Source: Myxococcales bacterium
Lineage (GTDB): Bacteria > Myxococcota_A > Polyangia > Polyangiales > Polyangiaceae
Length of the DNA stretch: 18,525 bases
Assembly: GCA_013298325.1 (NCBI GenBank)
Contig: JAAFHJ010000024.1
Span: forward strand, 3,063-21,587
Reading direction: 5' to 3'
Shown here: positions 14,858 through 18,525 of the stretch, one piece after another
Position numbering within the stretch: the first letter of the stretch is position 1
Layout: each line of letters starts with the position of its first letter
Notes under the pieces: generated by a model
Database searches by the model: none
What the model saw: only the letters and a program-made list of their open reading frames with translations
Told to the model about the DNA's origin: nothing
Translations under genes and position numbers: made by a program

Positions 14858-14888
14858 ATGTAGCACGATCTCAAGGAAATGTAGCACG
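14858..14888. promoter_or_regulatory. Two 10-bp direct repeats 21 bases apart: candidate operator
   Basis: ATGTAGCACG occurs at 14858-14867 and again at 14879-14888. The 21-base period puts both copies on the same face of the DNA. They lie 8-38 bases upstream of the preferred start of the nickel/cobalt permease, where a metal-responsive regulator could bind. The regulator is unknown. Confidence 0.4.
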
Positions 14889-15105
14889 GCCGTCGGTCGC
14901 GGGAACTTCGCGAACTTTCTTCACCCTCTTCGCCGTCGGAGCGAAGGAATTTGCGTGACCTCCGTCGCACACCGCGCTCCTATCCCGGCGCCGCGTGCCC
15001 GGGGAGCGTGCATCCCACCCGACGCAGCCGTGCCCGTTCGCGGGGGCGCCGCAATCGAGACTTGGCCCCTTCTATGGGGGCTCACGGAAATCGAGGTTCA
15101 TCGAA
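14889..15105. other. Intergenic region between divergent permease and OmpA-like genes
   Basis: It carries the promoters of both divergent genes by position. I see no consensus promoter, RNA gene or terminator here. A GAGG near 15092 is a weak ribosome binding site for the OmpA-like gene. Confidence 0.3.
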
Positions 15106-15627
15106 ATGAAGCAGTCTATCCGTATCCCGCTCGCCGCCGCGGCCCTTGTCGCGCTCGCCGGCTGTGGCGGTGTCGTGAAATTCTCTGGGAATTCGGCCGT
15201 CGCTGGGACGCCGCCCGCCGCCGCCCGCCCGGCGATGTCCGCCGCTCAGGGGATCCAGCGCGTGAAGTTCCTGAAGGATCACATCGAGATCACTGAGAAG
15301 ATTCAGTTCGAAGGGGGCAAGGCGACCATCCTCCCCGCCTCCGGGACGCTCCTCGAAGAGATCGCGAAGACCATCACGGAGAACCAGACTTCAATCAAGA
15401 AGCTGGAGATCCAGGGGCATGCTTCTTCGGAAGGCAACAAAGACACGAACAAGCGTCTTTCCGAGGAACGCGCGAAGGCAGTTCAGGCGGCGCTTCTGAA
15501 GATCGGCGTGAAGCCGGAAATCCTCTCCGCAAAGGGCTATGGCTCGGAGAAGATGATCGCGAATCCGGAAAAGACGGACGAAGATCGCGAAAAGAATCGC
15601 CGCGTTGAGTTCGTAGTCACGAAGTGA
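15106..15627 (+). CDS. OmpA-family outer-membrane lipoprotein
   Basis: 173 residues. The signal peptide ends in lipobox LAGC (Cys20), with Gly at +2, which suggests outer-membrane sorting. An Ala/Pro linker leads to an OmpA C-terminal domain, about 62-172: IQFEGGKATILPASGTLLEE, KLEIQGHASSEGNKDTNKRL, SEERAKAVQAALLKIGV, GYGSEKM and DREKNRRVEFVV. The domain normally docks on peptidoglycan diaminopimelate through an Asp in GHTD and an Arg in LSxxRA. Here the Asp position is Ser107 (GHAS) while Arg122 is kept. ATG 15106 is chosen because it opens the signal peptide; the frame extends upstream to 14995 without coding character. The next lipoprotein starts 13 bases after its stop, so they form an operon. 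Confidence 0.9.
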   Translation: MKQSIRIPLAAAALVALAGCGGVVKFSGNSAVAGTPPAAARPAMSAAQGIQRVKFLKDHIEITEKIQFEGGKATILPASGTLLEEIAKTITENQTSIKKLEIQGHASSEGNKDTNKRLSEERAKAVQAALLKIGVKPEILSAKGYGSEKMIANPEKTDEDREKNRRVEFVVTK

Positions 15628-15640
15628 AGGGACGACAAAA

Positions 15641-16042
15641 ATGAAGAAGCTCCTCGCATTGATTCCCGTCGCCCTCGTTGTCGCTTCCGGCTGCAGCCTC
15701 CGTGGTCCCGCCGCGTTTGTTCAGGAAACCGACAAATCCTTTGCCGCAAAGAACAGCGACCTCTCGGCTTGCTACAGTGAGGTCCTCAAGACCGAGCCGA
15801 CCGCCAGCGGAACCGTCGACATCGCCTTTACGTGGCAGAAGAAGTCGGGGGCATTCTCCGATTTGAACGTCTCCGGCGGCACCGCCCCCCAGTCGGTAAA
15901 AGACTGCGTCACGAAGAACCTCGTCGGTTTGACGATGTACCCGGCCGATGCCCAGGACGGCAAAGGCAACTGGACGTTCACGTTCACCTCGACGGCACCC
16001 GCCACTGGCAGCGCTCGTGGGCTCATCGGCCCGCGTAGCTGA
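15641..16042 (+). CDS. Small lipoprotein with AgmX/PglI-like C-terminal domain
   Basis: 133 residues. The signal peptide ends in ASGC (Cys18), with Ser at +2, so outer-membrane placement is likely. The rest resembles the TonB-like AgmX/PglI C-terminal domain of myxobacterial motility and envelope proteins. It has a first Cys in LSACYSEVLKTEP, then GTVDIAFTWQKKSGAFSDLN, a second Cys in VKDCVTKNLVGL, and a closing strand WTFTFTST. The Cys44-Cys89 pair is typical and may form a disulfide. The assignment is by pattern and only moderately sure. GAAGGGA lies upstream of the ATG. It is the second gene of the OmpA-like operon and is followed by a terminator. Confidence 0.8.
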   Translation: MKKLLALIPVALVVASGCSLRGPAAFVQETDKSFAAKNSDLSACYSEVLKTEPTASGTVDIAFTWQKKSGAFSDLNVSGGTAPQSVKDCVTKNLVGLTMYPADAQDGKGNWTFTFTSTAPATGSARGLIGPRS

Positions 16043-16074
16043 TTCGACCGCCGCGCAGCCTCCTGCCGACGAAG

Positions 16075-16110
16075 CGGCCCACTCCTTCTTGGGGTGGGCC
16101 GTTTCCGTTT
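16075..16110 (+). terminator. Rho-independent terminator after the lipoprotein operon
   Basis: CGGCCCACTCC and GGGGTGGGCCG form an 11-pair stem (one T-G) around TTCTT, followed by TTTCCGTTT. It is 33 bases past the stop codon at 16042. Confidence 0.8.
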
Positions 16111-16124
16111 CCGTTTCTGGATCC

Positions 16125-16157
16125 CGCAAACTGTGCCAAATCTGCGCAAACTGTGCC
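16125..16157. repeat. 13-bp direct repeat with 20-base period
   Basis: CGCAAACTGTGCC at 16125-16137 and again at 16145-16157, between the terminator and the beta-propeller gene. It could be a regulator site for the downstream gene. It is not a sigma-54 promoter on either strand. Confidence 0.4.
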
Positions 16158-16270
16158 GCGTGCGCCGGCAAGATCGCCGGGCGCCCGAGAGAAGCCTCGA
16201 ATTCCTTGGGGAAGCCGGCACCATTCTCCGTGGCATGGGCCGTGTAGAGAGAGCGCTCGAGGTCAACGTC

Positions 16271-18525
16271 ATGCTCCGAACTTTCCGTGCTTTCCCAATC
16301 CGTGCTCTCGCGCCGCTCGCCGGTCTCCTCCTCCACTCGACGCTCAGCGGGTGCGCTGCCGAGAGCGGCCAGGGCCGTGTGGAAGGGCAAGACTCCTTTG
16401 AATCGGCCCCGCTCCCCGGTGGGGGATCGCGCGGCCTGGAAGACTCGGCGGGGACCGGAGCACCGGCCGCCGACGCCGGCTCGAACGGCTCCGGATCGAG
16501 CGCATCGACGCGCACCGTGGAAGAGACCGATCTCTACCGCCTCGAAGGGGACCGCCTCTACTATTTGAACAGTTACCGTGGTCTTATGGTGTTTGACGTT
16601 TCTAACGTCACCCAGCCGCGGCTCCTCGGGCGTATGCCGATCTACGGCTACCCGGTGGAAATGATTGTTCGTAACGGCATCGCTACGGTCGTTGTCTCCG
16701 ATTGGTACGGTCAGGGGACCGACGGAACGCCCTTTCACGGCTCGATCGTTCGTGGCATTGATGCGACGAACCCGACGAGCATCCACACGATTGGTGAAGC
16801 GCAGCTCGGCGGCTGGGTCCGCGATACGCGCGTCGTTGGGGACGTCCTCTACGCGATCAGCGAAGACTATCCGTCCTACTACGGGTGGTATTCCGACGGC
16901 GTCGCGTCCTCAAGCGGCGTGAGCATGGTCATCTCGAGCGTCAGCTTCGCCGGCGGCAACATCCAGGCGAAGGCGAAACGGGACTACCCGGGCTGGTCGG
17001 CGATCATGAACGTCTCCGCCGATGCGATCCTGCTCGGTCACGGTAACCGTACAGATTACCAGCAGAATGCGACGAGCGACATCGCTTACCTCGACATCTC
17101 CGACCCGACCGGCCTCATCGTTGAGAAGAGCCATGCGACCGTCGCTGGCGATATTCAGGGCTGGGGCCAGGACAACGGTCGCTTCAACATCGACTACCAG
17201 CCGAGCACCCATCACGCGCGCGTCCTTACCCAGCGCTACGACTACAACAATGGTGGGAGCAATGCGGTCATCCTCTCGACCGTCGACTTCACCAATCCGT
17301 CGGCTCCGGCTGCACTTGCGAGCGTCGCTCTCCCGAACGTCGGCTATTCGGATGCCGCCCGCTTCGACGGCGACAAGCTTTATCTAAGCTCTTACCAGTA
17401 CGACGCGAACCAGAGCGGTACGCCGGTTCGGATCTTTGATTTGGCCGATGATGCGAATCCCCACGTCGCCGGTCAGGTCACGGTACCCGGCAATATCTTT
17501 GCCTTCTTCCCGAACGGCGATCGCGTCTTTGCGCTTGGAAACAATTGGAGCAATGGCCAATCGTCGAACGCTCTCTCGCTCCACTACATCGACGTAACCA
17601 ACAAGGCGGCGCCGGTCTCCCTCGGCGCAGCAAAGTTTGGCGAGGGGTGGGCGTGGACGCCGGCGGCGAGCACCTTCAAGGCGTTCGCCCAGAAGGCCGA
17701 TGAGAATCTGGTCGCCCTCCCGTTCAGCGGTTGGAGCAACCAGGAGCAGCAGTACCGGAACGGTGTGCAACTCATCGCATACACTGCAAATTCCATCACG
17801 ACGAAGGGGGCCACCCGCACCAAGGGTTGGGTCGAGCGCGGCATCTTCATCAAGGGGAAGCTCGTCAGCCTCAGCGACCAGGCGCTCTCGGTCACCGACT
17901 ACACGAACCCGGCGAGCCCCCAGGTCGTCGCCGAACTGACCCTCGCCCGGAACATCGTCGATGCGCGCCCCGTCGGCGGGAACGTCGCCCTCCTCTCCTC
18001 GGATTGGTGGGGGAACGACCGCACGACGAGCGAACTGCGCACCGTCCCGGCGGCGAACGCCGATGAAGACACGAGCGTTGAACTCGGCAAGCTCGCCCTC
18101 GAAGGCTCGAACGCGCGCCTCCACAAGAACGGGAACTTTGGCTACGTCGTCACGACGGTCACCCGCCCGGCCGTCTGCGATCCGAACAGCGGATCTCCCC
18201 GCGATCCTTCAGGAACCAGCGGCTGCGTCGCCTACGTCCCCCACGTGACCGTCGTCGACTTCACGACGCCGACGCCGAGCATCCGCGGCCAGCTCGACCT
18301 CCCCGCCGAGGATGACGGCTACGGCTACGGCTACTACGGCGGCTGCTACTGGTACGACTGGTACGGCGGTGAGTCGGAGGTCCTCGTCAATGGCAGCGCG
18401 CTCGCCTTCCGGCGCATGCATGGCCACTATGACCAGGCAACTCAGCAATATCGCTACGATCAGAAGCTCTACGTCGTCGACGTCCGCAACCCGAACGCGC
18501 CGAGCGTCGCCTCGACGACGATCAA
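16271..18525 (+). CDS. Large beta-propeller lipoprotein (partial, C-terminus beyond window)
   Basis: An open frame from ATG 16271 to the right edge (751 codons, no stop). It has a signal peptide with lipobox LSGC (Cys28), a Gly/Ser/Ala-rich linker to about residue 80, then blade-like units around D-[VIL]-[ST]-[ND]-P motifs: VFDVSNVTQP, LDISDPTG, VDFTNPSAP, FDLADDANP, IDVTNKAAP, TDYTNPASP, VDFTTPTP and VDVRNPNAP. This fits the secreted beta-propeller (Beta_propel/LVIVD-type) proteins that are abundant in myxobacteria, likely displayed on the outer membrane or exported; no substrate is known. Near 18311-18370 is a striking GYGYGYYGGCYWYDWYGG stretch. ATG 16235 is in frame but would add 12 charged residues before the signal peptide; AGG lies 8 bases before 16271. 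Confidence 0.85.
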   Translation, partial: MLRTFRAFPIRALAPLAGLLLHSTLSGCAAESGQGRVEGQDSFESAPLPGGGSRGLEDSAGTGAPAADAGSNGSGSSASTRTVEETDLYRLEGDRLYYLNSYRGLMVFDVSNVTQPRLLGRMPIYGYPVEMIVRNGIATVVVSDWYGQGTDGTPFHGSIVRGIDATNPTSIHTIGEAQLGGWVRDTRVVGDVLYAISEDYPSYYGWYSDGVASSSGVSMVISSVSFAGGNIQAKAKRDYPGWSAIMNVSADAILLGHGNRTDYQQNATSDIAYLDISDPTGLIVEKSHATVAGDIQGWGQDNGRFNIDYQPSTHHARVLTQRYDYNNGGSNAVILSTVDFTNPSAPAALASVALPNVGYSDAARFDGDKLYLSSYQYDANQSGTPVRIFDLADDANPHVAGQVTVPGNIFAFFPNGDRVFALGNNWSNGQSSNALSLHYIDVTNKAAPVSLGAAKFGEGWAWTPAASTFKAFAQKADENLVALPFSGWSNQEQQYRNGVQLIAYTANSITTKGATRTKGWVERGIFIKGKLVSLSDQALSVTDYTNPASPQVVAELTLARNIVDARPVGGNVALLSSDWWGNDRTTSELRTVPAANADEDTSVELGKLALEGSNARLHKNGNFGYVVTTVTRPAVCDPNSGSPRDPSGTSGCVAYVPHVTVVDFTTPTPSIRGQLDLPAEDDGYGYGYYGGCYWYDWYGGESEVLVNGSALAFRRMHGHYDQATQQYRYDQKLYVVDVRNPNAPSVASTTI

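Noticed and set aside
14851..14970. N-terminal extension of the nickel/cobalt permease to 14970
   Set aside because: The extra 40 residues are Arg/Ser/Glu-rich, unlike the family, and contain the repeated CGTGCTACAT boxes as codons.
16125..16157. TGGCACAGTTTGC on the minus strand as a sigma-54 promoter
   Set aside because: The GG to GC distance is two bases too short for a -24/-12 promoter, and the only minus-strand gene nearby is a shadow.
15617..16786. 389-residue minus-strand frame
   Set aside because: It is antisense to two lipoprotein genes, a terminator and the start of the beta-propeller gene; it would have to read through the terminator hairpin as coding sequence.
1..18525. CRISPR arrays, tRNAs, rRNAs, insertion sequences, prophage or defence genes
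   Set aside because: No repeat-spacer arrays, transposase or phage motifs, or tRNA-like structures could be seen; the genes are housekeeping, envelope and signalling types of uniform composition.

Overview
This is a G+C-rich, gene-dense chromosomal segment. Its gene families suggest a deltaproteobacterium-like lineage, most likely Myxococcota (Polyangia-type): a sensor-fused Ser/Thr protein kinase, tandem-FHA membrane protein, TPR membrane protein with long low-complexity linkers, AgmX/PglI-like lipoprotein, large beta-propeller lipoprotein, Cys-type CcmE and PHA-regulator-like protein. This taxonomic call is inference. I see no phage, IS, CRISPR, tRNA or rRNA, and no gene-free stretch longer than about 300 bases.

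Layout. 1-2684, minus strand: an ABC-transporter ATPase with no permease in view, then a DUF2252 gene split across two frames at an A-AAG-GGG run, then the first 81 codons of an exported protein that leaves the window. 2685-5455, plus strand: a PhaR-type protein with a 22-residue internal duplication and a strong terminator, then an ECF sigma factor and its zinc-binding membrane anti-sigma factor (4-base overlap), then a bidirectional terminator. 5472-8192: gamma-glutamyltransferase (minus) and glutathione synthetase (plus) diverge from a 63-base gap, so glutathione breakdown and synthesis sit back to back. 8197-11137: a tail-anchored tandem-FHA protein converges, with four bases between stops, on a kinase with an N-terminal sensor-like region. 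11191-14850, minus strand: a degenerate FNR-like flavoprotein, a TPR/transmembrane protein, an unknown protein, a CcmE haem chaperone with Cys in place of the haem-binding His, and a nickel/cobalt (UreH-type) permease. 15106-16042, plus strand: two lipoproteins (OmpA-like and AgmX/PglI-like) ending at a terminator. 16271 to the right edge: a large beta-propeller lipoprotein, incomplete here.

How the genes may work together. The most coherent hypothesis is a thiol-redox module. The sigma factor resembles the SigR/RpoE group. Its partner has the C-x25-H-x3-C-x2-C spacing of the redox anti-sigma factor RsrA, but is fused to a membrane segment and a periplasmic domain. A GGGAAT-N18-GTC element matching the SigR promoter pattern lies just before the sigma gene, and the two glutathione genes follow immediately. 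A second possible pair is the kinase and the FHA protein, as phospho-writer and phospho-reader. Both are inference from context.
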